From assembly GCF_031846385.1 (NCBI RefSeq), contig NZ_JAVRHV010000001.1:744001-808000 (forward strand): a DNA stretch of 64,000 nt. The letters are read 5' to 3'. The position numbers were made by a program, and so were the translations under genes. Each line of letters begins with the position of its first letter. Positions within the stretch are counted from its first letter, which is position 1. The notes below the pieces were generated by a model. It saw only the letters and a list, made by a program, of their open reading frames with translations. It did no database searches and had not been told where the DNA came from. Source of the stretch: Urechidicola vernalis (lineage in GTDB: Bacteria > Bacteroidota > Bacteroidia > Flavobacteriales > Flavobacteriaceae). Shown piece after piece: positions 50,075 to 58,326 of the stretch.

Positions 50075-52123
50075 TTACTCTGGATAGTCGATTCTTACAT
50101 GATAAATATTCTTAACTTTCTTTTTTAATACCTTTTTAACAACTACAATATCTTTAAATGTAATATCGGCATTCATAAATTGCCCATCTTCCATTTGCTT
50201 TGATATTATTTTTTCTATTAAATTATCAATGGCTTGTGCAGTTGGTTCTTTTAAACTCTTAGATGCCGCTTCTGCAGCGTCACACATCATCAGTATCGCC
50301 GTTTCTTTTGAAAAAGGATTTGGTCCCGGATATCTAAACTTTTCAATTGCTACTTGCTCTGGATTTTCATTCTTTTCTTGCATATAAAAATAATACACCA
50401 AACTAGTACCATGATGTGTTCTAATAAAATCTATAATCCTATCTGGCAAACGATTTTTTTTAGCCAACTCAATACCTTCAATAACATGGTTAATAATTAT
50501 TCCTGCACTGTCGACATTTGATAAATCCGAATGTGGATTCACATTCGTAGATTGGTTCTCGGTAAAATACATTGGGTTATTCATTTTACCAATGTCATGA
50601 TACAAGGCCCCAGTTCTAACTAACATTGCATTTGCACCTATTTCATTGGCCGCTGCTTCTGCTAAATTTGCAACTTGCATCGAATGCTGAAAAGTTCCTG
50701 GTGCTTTTTCTGCCAACATGCGCAATAAAGTAGAATTGGTATTCGATAATTCTAATAAGGATACATCGGAAACCAAACCAAAGACCTTTTCATATAAAAA
50801 TATAAGGAATGGAACTAAAAAAGCCAATACTCCGTTAAAAGCAAACAATCTAAAATAGAACCAGTTCAACTCTTCAATATTCCCTTCTTGAATTATAGTG
50901 AATGCGATATAAGCAATCATATAAATCATCGTAATCTGGCCAATAGAAATAAATAAATTCACTCTTCTATACAATTCAGAAACCGTCAAAATAGTGACAA
51001 TACCCGCAATTATTTGAAGAAATATAAACTCAAAACTGTTCGGCACAATAAACCCAAGTAATAAAACCGTTAATACATGCGCAAACAGTCCAAGCCTTGC
51101 ATCAAAAAAAGCTTTTAAAATAATTGGTAAAATACAAAGAGGAACGGCATATACATACTTAACATCAATCTTTACAACTACAGTCACCAAAAACACCATA
51201 AGTGCTATATTGAGAAATATAAGCGTCGTTTTGGTACTATTCTCATAAATATCATTCCTATATTTTCTTAAAAACAATAATAACATTAACAATGCTAATG
51301 CTACTAAAACCGAATACCCGAATACCACCCAATTGTAATTGGACTCTGACCACACTTGCGATTCTAATTCCCTTCGAATAGAGTTCAGCGCCTCCAATTT
51401 CTTACCCTCTACAATATCACCTTTTAGTATAACCAACTCACTTTCAGCAACAAAACCAGTAGTGTATGATAAATTCTTAATCCTTTCTTCCTTTGCCTTC
51501 TCTGTAAATTCTTCATCGAAATGGATGTTAGCGCGAATAACTTCTGAAAGAATATTTAACATTGATGAACGCAATTCTACCGGGGCAGAATTGGCCAGGC
51601 TACTACTTATAAATTGCAGCAGTTCTGTAGAAGTAATAAACTTATCAGGAGGAATATTGAATGCCAAATTCCCTTTTCGCAACGTAATTTCTAATGTCTC
51701 ACTTGTTAATTTTGATTCTGACTGTGAGTCAATAAAACCAAAATCGTAAATGGAAGAAATAATTTTTTGACCGATTGGTAATATTTCCTCAACAATTTCT
51801 GACGTATAATTTTCTTGTCGAATTCGTTCATCAAAATTAGAACGAACATCTTGTACTAGTGCTTCATCGAACTTAAAATACAAGGTTGAATTCTTTTCTA
51901 TTTCTAAAATTTCAGCATCAATCGTTTCCTGAGATTTTTGAATGGCAAAATTAAATGGGGCGTAATAATTTTCATACAACCAAGGTTTTCCTTTAAAATA
52001 ATCATATTTAAACTTTCCTCCTTTCGGAAAAAGAAATACAATTAGTACTACGGTCAAAACATATAATATGAGTTTGTAAATTAAGGAATGTTGCTGCAGT
52101 ACTTTGTTCAGGAAATTCTTCAT
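50075..52123 (-). CDS. PgpH/YqfF-type 7TM-HD phosphohydrolase
   Basis: This 682-residue membrane protein has an N-terminal transmembrane helix and an extracytoplasmic domain (about 40-265). A block of about seven transmembrane helices (265-460) precedes a cytosolic HD domain (about 480-640) with TFQHSMQVANLAE, YHDIGKMNNP and RTHHGTS. PgpH proteins of Gram-positive bacteria hydrolyse cyclic di-AMP; the same activity is plausible but unproven here. A TATTTTTG box ends 4 nt before the ATG, as in aroQ. The divergent gene is a thiolase. Confidence 0.92.
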   Translation of the reverse strand: MKNFLNKVLQQHSLIYKLILYVLTVVLIVFLFPKGGKFKYDYFKGKPWLYENYYAPFNFAIQKSQETIDAEILEIEKNSTLYFKFDEALVQDVRSNFDERIRQENYTSEIVEEILPIGQKIISSIYDFGFIDSQSESKLTSETLEITLRKGNLAFNIPPDKFITSTELLQFISSSLANSAPVELRSSMLNILSEVIRANIHFDEEFTEKAKEERIKNLSYTTGFVAESELVILKGDIVEGKKLEALNSIRRELESQVWSESNYNWVVFGYSVLVALALLMLLLFLRKYRNDIYENSTKTTLIFLNIALMVFLVTVVVKIDVKYVYAVPLCILPIILKAFFDARLGLFAHVLTVLLLGFIVPNSFEFIFLQIIAGIVTILTVSELYRRVNLFISIGQITMIYMIAYIAFTIIQEGNIEELNWFYFRLFAFNGVLAFLVPFLIFLYEKVFGLVSDVSLLELSNTNSTLLRMLAEKAPGTFQHSMQVANLAEAAANEIGANAMLVRTGALYHDIGKMNNPMYFTENQSTNVNPHSDLSNVDSAGIIINHVIEGIELAKKNRLPDRIIDFIRTHHGTSLVYYFYMQEKNENPEQVAIEKFRYPGPNPFSKETAILMMCDAAEAASKSLKEPTAQAIDNLIEKIISKQMEDGQFMNADITFKDIVVVKKVLKKKVKNIYHVRIDYPE

Positions 52124-52127
52124 GATT

Positions 52128-52135
52128 CAAAAATA
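52128..52135 (-). promoter_or_regulatory. Promoter -7 box of the PgpH gene, leaderless geometry
   Basis: TATTTTTG is followed by AATC and then ATG (52123), almost identical to the arrangement at aroQ (TATTTTTG-AATT-ATG). Confidence 0.5.
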
Positions 52136-52236
52136 GGAAAATAAAACTGATAACAATAGAGAATTTATAGTGTTTCAAAAGGAGATAATTCTCATCAAAA
52201 ATGATTAAATTCGCAGCATAAATTAACTCAAAAACT

Positions 52237-53415
52237 ATGTTGAAAGAAGTTGTAATTGTTTCGATGGCAAGGACTCCTATTGGAAGTTTCTTAGGATCAT
52301 TAGCAAGTATTCCTGCTCCAAAATTAGGGGCTACTGCAATTAAAGGTGCATTGGAAAAGATTAATTTAGATCCGAGCCTTGTGGATGAAGTATTTATGGG
52401 AAATGTAATTTCTGCTGGACTAAAACAGGCTCCTGCTAAGCAAGCAGCCATATTTGCCGGAATTCCAGATACAGTTCCGTGTACTACCATAAATAAAGTA
52501 TGTTCTTCAGGAATGAAATCTGTAATGTTGGCAGCACAATCCATTCAATGTGGAGATGCTGATGTAGCGATTGCTGGAGGAATGGAGAGCATGAGTAGAG
52601 TTCCCCATTACTTAAATGGACGTTCTGGTGTTAAGTTAGGAACTATCAAATCTGAAGACGGGTTATTAATTGATGGATTAACTGACGTTTACGACCAAAA
52701 ACATATGGGAACATGTGCCGATTTATGCGCTACTGAACATCAGTTTTCAAGAGAAGATCAAGATAATTTCGCCATTGAATCTTACAAAAGAACAGCAAAA
52801 GCTTGGGGAGAATCAAAATTTAAAAACGAAGTAGTTCCTGTTGAAATACCTCAACGAAAAGGTGATCCAATTATTTTTTCAGAAGACGAAGAATACAAAA
52901 ATGTGAAGATGGATAAAATTCCTAATTTACGTCCTGTGTTTTCTGCAGATGGAACTGTTACAGCAGCCAATGCATCCACGCTAAACGATGGAGCTGCAGC
53001 GTTATTACTTATGAGTAAGGAAAAAGCAGACGAATTAAACTTAAAACCACTGGCAAAGATTGTTTCTTATGCAGATGCATCACATGAACCAAAATGGTTT
53101 ACAACTGCGCCTGCAAAAGCTGTCCCAAAAGCTTTAGATAAAGCAAATTTAACGCTAGATAAAATTGACTATTTCGAATTAAATGAAGCATTCTCAGTTG
53201 TAGGTTTAGCAAACATAAAACTTTTAGACATAAAGCCAGAAACCGTTAATGTAAATGGTGGAGCAGTTTCTATTGGTCATCCATTAGGAATGTCAGGCTC
53301 TAGAATAATTATGTCATTAATTTCTGTTCTTAAACAAAACAAAGGTGTATTAGGTGCAGCGGGAATATGTAACGGCGGCGGAGGTGCTTCGGCAATGGTC
53401 ATCGAAAACCTATAA
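52237..53415 (+). CDS. Thiolase (acetyl-CoA C-acyltransferase)
   Basis: This 392-residue thiolase has the nucleophilic Cys in INKVCSSGMKS (about 88), the catalytic His in NGGAVSIGHPLGMSG (about 350) and the second Cys in GICNGGGGAS near residue 380. It forms acetoacetyl-CoA from two acetyl-CoA, or cleaves 3-ketoacyl-CoA. As no beta-oxidation genes are adjacent, the biosynthetic type is more likely. It is cytosolic and probably tetrameric. It lies 22 bp before an NlpC/P60 gene on the same strand. TAAATTCG 24-31 bp before the ATG is a near-consensus -7 box. Confidence 0.95.
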   Translation: MLKEVVIVSMARTPIGSFLGSLASIPAPKLGATAIKGALEKINLDPSLVDEVFMGNVISAGLKQAPAKQAAIFAGIPDTVPCTTINKVCSSGMKSVMLAAQSIQCGDADVAIAGGMESMSRVPHYLNGRSGVKLGTIKSEDGLLIDGLTDVYDQKHMGTCADLCATEHQFSREDQDNFAIESYKRTAKAWGESKFKNEVVPVEIPQRKGDPIIFSEDEEYKNVKMDKIPNLRPVFSADGTVTAANASTLNDGAAALLLMSKEKADELNLKPLAKIVSYADASHEPKWFTTAPAKAVPKALDKANLTLDKIDYFELNEAFSVVGLANIKLLDIKPETVNVNGGAVSIGHPLGMSGSRIIMSLISVLKQNKGVLGAAGICNGGGGASAMVIENL

Positions 53416-53437
53416 TATTAAAGACTAAAACAACCTC

Positions 53438-54208
53438 ATGCTTTACGGAATTTGTAATTTAAGTATCGTTTCACTTCGTTTGGAGCCTAGTGATCAAAGC
53501 GAACTAATATCTCAAGTTTTGTTTGGTGAGTTTTTTAAGGTATTAGAAAGAAGGACTCATTGGAGCAAGGTTAGACTTGCTTTTGACAAGTTTGAAGGAT
53601 GGATAGATAATAAACAATTCATAGAAATAACTAACGAAGAATACGACGAACTCTCAAATTCAGAAATTAAAACCTCTAATGAACTCATAAATTTTATTTC
53701 AGATTCAGATCAAAACTTGACTCCAATTCCGTTGGGGGCCTCTTTACCTTATTTAAATAAAAATATTTTAAAAATTGGGACTACAGACTTTAGTTTTGAA
53801 GGTGATGTAACCGTTGGAATAAAGCATAAGTCAAAAATTATAGAATTGGCATTTATGTACTTAAACTCACCCTATTTATGGGGTGGTAAAACACCATTTG
53901 GAATTGATTGTTCTGGACTTACTCAAATGGTTTACAAACTATGTGGTTATAAATTATTACGTGGAGCTGCAGAGCAAGCAACACAAGGTGAAGTTTTAAG
54001 TTTTATTGAAGAAAGTGAACCTGGTGATTTGGCCTTTTTTGATGATAGAGATGGAAATATAGTTCATGTAGGTCTTATTATGAGAGACAACTATATTATT
54101 CATGCCCATGGAAAGGTAAGAATAGATCGAATTGATCATAGTGGAATTTATAATATCGATACAAAACGGCACACGCATAAACTACGCGTTATTAAAAAAG
54201 TGATATAA
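53438..54208 (+). CDS. C40 (NlpC/P60) peptidase with SH3 domains
   Basis: This 256-residue protein has bacterial SH3-like domains in its first 110 residues (LSIVSLRLEPSDQSELISQV; WSKVRLAFDKFEGWIDNKQF) and a C-terminal NlpC/P60 domain. The active site is readable: Cys in FGIDCSGLTQ, His in NIVHVGLIM and a third residue in IIHAHGKVRID. It matches the family of gamma-D-glutamyl-diamino acid endopeptidases that recycle cell-wall peptides. No signal peptide is visible, so it may act in the cytoplasm on imported muropeptides. It ends at a strong terminator. Confidence 0.92.
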   Translation: MLYGICNLSIVSLRLEPSDQSELISQVLFGEFFKVLERRTHWSKVRLAFDKFEGWIDNKQFIEITNEEYDELSNSEIKTSNELINFISDSDQNLTPIPLGASLPYLNKNILKIGTTDFSFEGDVTVGIKHKSKIIELAFMYLNSPYLWGGKTPFGIDCSGLTQMVYKLCGYKLLRGAAEQATQGEVLSFIEESEPGDLAFFDDRDGNIVHVGLIMRDNYIIHAHGKVRIDRIDHSGIYNIDTKRHTHKLRVIKKVI

Positions 54209-54239
54209 AAAAATCCCGATTAAAATCGGGATTTTTTTA
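54206..54239. terminator. Bidirectional terminator
   Basis: AAAAAAATCCCGAT, a TAAA loop, and ATCGGGATTTTTTT form a perfect stem between the convergent NlpC and TPR genes. The NlpC stop codon lies at its edge. Confidence 0.92.
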
Positions 54240-54263
54240 TAATTGAATTCTAAATACATTTTC

Positions 54264-55514
54264 TTACTCTGCTCTCTTTTCCATTCCAAGAGTTTCGTAA
54301 ATACTATTCAATTGATTTTTAACATCATCTGATGGATTTAATCCATATGCTTTTTCTATAAATGGCAACATTTTCTTTAATATTGGATCATATTTTTCAG
54401 CCTTAATTTTATCATATTTTGCAAAATTTGTAGCATTGGCATTCATCTCATCCTCAATTGGCTTTAATTCTTTAAAAAATACTGCGCCCATATTTAAATA
54501 TGCATTTGAATGTTTAGGATCTAATTCTATTGCCTTCTCTAAGTGCTCCTTTGCCTTGTCTAAATTCTCCTCAGACTCTAAAATAATAGTCCCAATTACA
54601 TAGTGTAATTCTGCCTCATCCGGCTTAATTTGCACCGCTTCCTCCAATTTCTCCATGTATTTCTGATTATCTCCCATTTTAAAGTAGATCGTACCTTCTT
54701 CAATAATTAAATTATAATCTGTTGGATTCTCAGCACGAGCCTGTCTAATAAATTCAAGAGCTTTTTCATTGTTATCTAATGCCAAATAATTTGATCCGAT
54801 TGCTTTAATCATATCCATATACTTAGATTTCGTTATCTCAGTTTTAGGATCTTTAGCAATTTTTAATTTTACTTGCCCCATCATATCTCCATAAGAACTG
54901 TAATTCAAAACCTCATTGTTTACAGTACTTTTTGCAGTATAGATTGTTGTAATTCCTGTATATCCTAAATCTAATAACTCTTGGTATTGGCTAATCGCCA
55001 TTTCATGATTTTTGCCTACTGAATTGACTAATGCAGCATTATACAAAAATGACGTGTCCTGAGGCATTAATCTATATATTTTATCATACCCAACAGCAGC
55101 TTCTCCGTATTTGTCCATCTCGCCATTCAAACCAGCTTGATACGCAGCAAAAGATTCTGTATTAATTTTTTCGATAATTGTAGTAATTATTCCCGATACC
55201 TCAATTGAATATTTAGAAACACCACTTGCCTCTTCTGCAGCCTTTAAAGCATTAAAAGATGTAATCACATCATCAATATTTCCCGTATCACTACCCTCTG
55301 CATATAAGGCCATTCCCTTTATGTAATAGTACTTTGCTTTCGACTTATCATCTGCATTCGAAATTAATCCATCTGCCTTAGAAATTTCTGTTAAGGCTGT
55401 TGCATAATCTTTCTTTTTTAAGGCTTTTTCTGCCGCCTTAATTTCATTCTTTTGTGCTATTGTTGACAATGTCATTAACATCGATACTGCCAACGTTGCG
55501 ATCTTTGTATTCAT
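54264..55514 (-). CDS. TPR repeat protein, secreted
   Basis: This 416-residue protein has a signal peptide (MNTKIATLAVSMLMTLSTIAQ) and TPR motifs over most of its length: KAAEKALKKKDYATALTEIS near residue 25, AISQYQELLDLGYTG, YLALDNNEKALEFIRQARAE, GDNQKYMEKLEEAVQIKPDE and ENLDKAKEHLEKAIELDPKH. It is predicted to be periplasmic. It lies 18 bp downstream of gyrA on the same strand, so it may be transcribed with gyrA. No specific role can be assigned. Confidence 0.87.
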   Translation of the reverse strand: MNTKIATLAVSMLMTLSTIAQKNEIKAAEKALKKKDYATALTEISKADGLISNADDKSKAKYYYIKGMALYAEGSDTGNIDDVITSFNALKAAEEASGVSKYSIEVSGIITTIIEKINTESFAAYQAGLNGEMDKYGEAAVGYDKIYRLMPQDTSFLYNAALVNSVGKNHEMAISQYQELLDLGYTGITTIYTAKSTVNNEVLNYSSYGDMMGQVKLKIAKDPKTEITKSKYMDMIKAIGSNYLALDNNEKALEFIRQARAENPTDYNLIIEEGTIYFKMGDNQKYMEKLEEAVQIKPDEAELHYVIGTIILESEENLDKAKEHLEKAIELDPKHSNAYLNMGAVFFKELKPIEDEMNANATNFAKYDKIKAEKYDPILKKMLPFIEKAYGLNPSDDVKNQLNSIYETLGMEKRAE

Positions 55515-55532
55515 TATTATAGTAGTTTAAAT

Positions 55533-58067
55533 TTATTCTTGATTTTCTTCTGAATTGTTCTCAGTAGTATCCGTTCCTTTAGAAATTTCTCCTTCGGCCC
55601 CTTCAACTATTTCTTCATTTTCTTCATCTTCTTCGTGCATTACTTTTGCAACCGCAGCGATAGAATCTGAATCTTTTATATTTATTAATTTTACTCCTTG
55701 TGTTGCCCTTCCCATTACACGTAAGTCAGAGACTGCCATTCTAATGGTGATTCCAGATTTATTAATTATCATTAAATCATCGTCATCTGTCACATTTTTA
55801 ATCGCAACTAATCCACCCGTTTTATCGGTTACATTAATGGTTTTCACACCCTTACCTCCACGGTTGGTAATTCTATAATCATCTAGACTAGAACGTTTTC
55901 CATACCCATTTTCTGAAACCACTAACACATTGCTCTCTTCGTCATTTACAGCAATCATGCCAATCACCTCGTCTTTAGAATCTTTTAACGTAATTCCTCT
56001 AACTCCAGAAGCATTTCTACCCATTGGTCTCGTTTTACTTTCCTCAAATCTGATACATTTTCCTGATTTAAGAGCAAGCATAACTTGACTATCTCCAGTT
56101 GTTAATTTTGCTTCTAACAACTCATCATTATCTCTAATAGTTATGGCATTAATACCATTTGTTCTTGGTCTAGAATATTGCTCTAAAGACGTCTTTTTAA
56201 CCTGACCATTTTTCGTAGCCATAATAACAAAATGACTATTGATATAATCCTCATCCTTTAAGTCTTTCGTAACTAAGAACGCCTTAACTTTATCATCTTG
56301 CTCAATGTTTATAAGATTTTGAATTGCTCTTCCTTTAGAAGTTTTACCTCCTTCAGGAATTTCATAAACACGCATCCAGAAAACTTTTCCTTTTTGCGTA
56401 AAGAATAGCATATATTGGTGATTCGTTCCTACAAATAGGTGTTCTAAGAAATCCTCATTTCTAGTTGCCACACCTTTTTGTCCTCGTCCTCCTCTATTTT
56501 GCACCTTATATTCATCTAAATTTGTACGCTTTACATAACCTGCATGTGAAATAGTAACTACAACTTTAGAATCTGGAATCATATCTTCAATACTCAAGTC
56601 ACCTCCAGCATACTCTATTTCTGAACGCCTATCATCGCCATACTTATCTCTAATTGCAATTAATTCTTCCTTAATAATATTGTAGCGTCTTGGTTCGTTT
56701 GCTAAAATATCTTTTAAATCTGCAATTCGAATCATTATTTCATCATACTCAGCACGTAACTTATTTTGCTCTAGTCCAGTTAATTGACGCAAACGCATTT
56801 CTACTATGGCCTTGGCTTGAATTTCAGTTAATTCAAAACGCTCCATTAAACTTGCTCTAGCCTCATCAGGATTCGAAGATGCTCTAATAATTTTAATTAC
56901 TTCATCAATATTATCTGAAGCAATGATTAAGCCTTCTAAAATATGTGCTCTTGCTTCAGCTTTTTTAAGATCGAAACGCGTTCTTCTTAAAATTACATCA
57001 TGTCTATGCTCAACAAAATGATGAATTAATTCTTTTAAGTTTAATTGCTCTGGTCTACCATTGACTAAGGCAATATTGTTTACACTAAAGGAGGTTTGTA
57101 ACGCGGTATATTTGAATAATTTATTCAATACTACATTCGGAATCGCATCACGTTTTAACACATAAACAATTCGCATTCCTTTACGGTCAGATTCATCGCG
57201 AATATTAGCTATACCATCTAATTTCTTTTCATTAACCAAGTCCGCAGTTTTCTTAATCATATCTGCTTTATTCACTTGGAATGGAATTTCGGTAACGATA
57301 ATACATTCACGCCCCTTAACTTCCTCTATGGTCGCCTTTGCACGCATAACAATACGCCCTCGACCAGTATGAAATGCACTTTTGACACCGTCATATCCGT
57401 AAATAATACCTCCCGTTGGGAAATCTGGCGCCTTGATATGCTGCATTAATTCATCAATCTCAATAGCATTATTATCTATGTAAGCAACTGTTCCATTTAT
57501 GACTTCAGTTAAATTATGAGGTGCCATATTCGTTGCCATACCAACAGCAATCCCAGATGCTCCATTTACTAATAAATTCGGAATTCGTGTTGGAAGTACA
57601 GTTGGCTCATATAATGTATCATCAAAATTTAAACGCTGATCTACTGTATCCTTTTCAATATCTGACAACATATCTTCAGATATTTTCTGCATTCTAACCT
57701 CAGTATAACGCATTGCGGCCGGGCTATCTCCATCAACAGAACCAAAGTTCCCTTGCCCATCTACCATCATATACCTAACACTCCAATTTTGAGCCATACG
57801 TACCATTGAGTCGTATACAGAGGTATCACCATGTGGGTGATACTTTCCTAAAACTTCTCCAACAATTCTTGCAGACTTTTTGTATGATCCCGTTGCTTTA
57901 ATACCCAGTTCATGCATTCCAAACAATACTCTTCTATGAACAGGTTTAAGTCCATCTCGTACATCCGGCAATGCTCTAGAAACAATTACAGACATCGAAT
58001 AATCGATGTAAGCAGATTTCATTTCATCTTCTATATTAATCGGTATCAGTTTTTCTCCGTCAGTCAT
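55533..58067 (-). CDS. gyrA: DNA gyrase subunit A
   Basis: This is an 844-residue type II topoisomerase subunit. It has MTDGEKLIPINIEDEMKSAY, the breakage-reunion domain with the catalytic Tyr in AAMRYTEVRM, and a C-terminal beta-pinwheel with the GyrA-box-like QNRGGRGQKG. The quinolone-resistance region reads HPHGDTSVYDS: threonine at the position of E. coli Ser83 and Asp at 87, which I take as lineage wild type. The tail is very acidic (HEEDEENEEIVEGAEGE). The start is ATG 58067; an upstream TTG at 58109 would lie ahead of the promoter box. Confidence 0.97.
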   Translation of the reverse strand: MTDGEKLIPINIEDEMKSAYIDYSMSVIVSRALPDVRDGLKPVHRRVLFGMHELGIKATGSYKKSARIVGEVLGKYHPHGDTSVYDSMVRMAQNWSVRYMMVDGQGNFGSVDGDSPAAMRYTEVRMQKISEDMLSDIEKDTVDQRLNFDDTLYEPTVLPTRIPNLLVNGASGIAVGMATNMAPHNLTEVINGTVAYIDNNAIEIDELMQHIKAPDFPTGGIIYGYDGVKSAFHTGRGRIVMRAKATIEEVKGRECIIVTEIPFQVNKADMIKKTADLVNEKKLDGIANIRDESDRKGMRIVYVLKRDAIPNVVLNKLFKYTALQTSFSVNNIALVNGRPEQLNLKELIHHFVEHRHDVILRRTRFDLKKAEARAHILEGLIIASDNIDEVIKIIRASSNPDEARASLMERFELTEIQAKAIVEMRLRQLTGLEQNKLRAEYDEIMIRIADLKDILANEPRRYNIIKEELIAIRDKYGDDRRSEIEYAGGDLSIEDMIPDSKVVVTISHAGYVKRTNLDEYKVQNRGGRGQKGVATRNEDFLEHLFVGTNHQYMLFFTQKGKVFWMRVYEIPEGGKTSKGRAIQNLINIEQDDKVKAFLVTKDLKDEDYINSHFVIMATKNGQVKKTSLEQYSRPRTNGINAITIRDNDELLEAKLTTGDSQVMLALKSGKCIRFEESKTRPMGRNASGVRGITLKDSKDEVIGMIAVNDEESNVLVVSENGYGKRSSLDDYRITNRGGKGVKTINVTDKTGGLVAIKNVTDDDDLMIINKSGITIRMAVSDLRVMGRATQGVKLINIKDSDSIAAVAKVMHEEDEENEEIVEGAEGEISKGTDTTENNSEENQE

Positions 58068-58090
58068 ATATAAAGTTTTGTTTTTTAATT

Positions 58091-58098
58091 CAAAATTA
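58091..58098 (-). promoter_or_regulatory. Promoter -7 box of gyrA
   Basis: TAATTTTG on the minus strand is a perfect TAnnTTTG box 23 bp before the gyrA ATG. No well-spaced -33 element is seen. It rules out the upstream TTG start. Confidence 0.6.
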
Positions 58099-58326
58099 CA
58101 GAACAGCAAGATACACTTTTTAGCATTTTTAGCGAATAAAATTGAATCACTTTTTAGGAATAGTTATCAACAATATGACAGGAGAAATCAACAACCCTAC
58201 ACCCTTGATTTACAAAGGGTTCCGAGGACTTCACTGACATAATTTCAGTACCTAACTAAAAGCGGAATTGTTTTTGCAATAATTAAATAAAAAAATCTAT
58301 TAAATTTACAATAAAATCGAGGGTAT

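Noticed and set aside
52008..52544. A 178-codon minus-strand frame over the thiolase start
   Set aside because: It is antisense to the thiolase coding start and overlaps the PgpH start region and its promoter box. It has no recognisable domain.
55533..58067. Quinolone-resistance mutation in GyrA (Thr at the E. coli Ser83 position)
   Set aside because: Threonine occurs at this position in wild-type GyrA of several bacteria, and Asp87 is retained. There is no evidence of a resistance change.
58201..58220. Inverted repeat ACCCTT...AAAGGGT upstream of clpC as a heat-shock operator
   Set aside because: It does not match CIRCE (TTAGCACTC-N9-GAGTGCTAA) or the direct repeats bound by CtsR, and no regulator gene is nearby.
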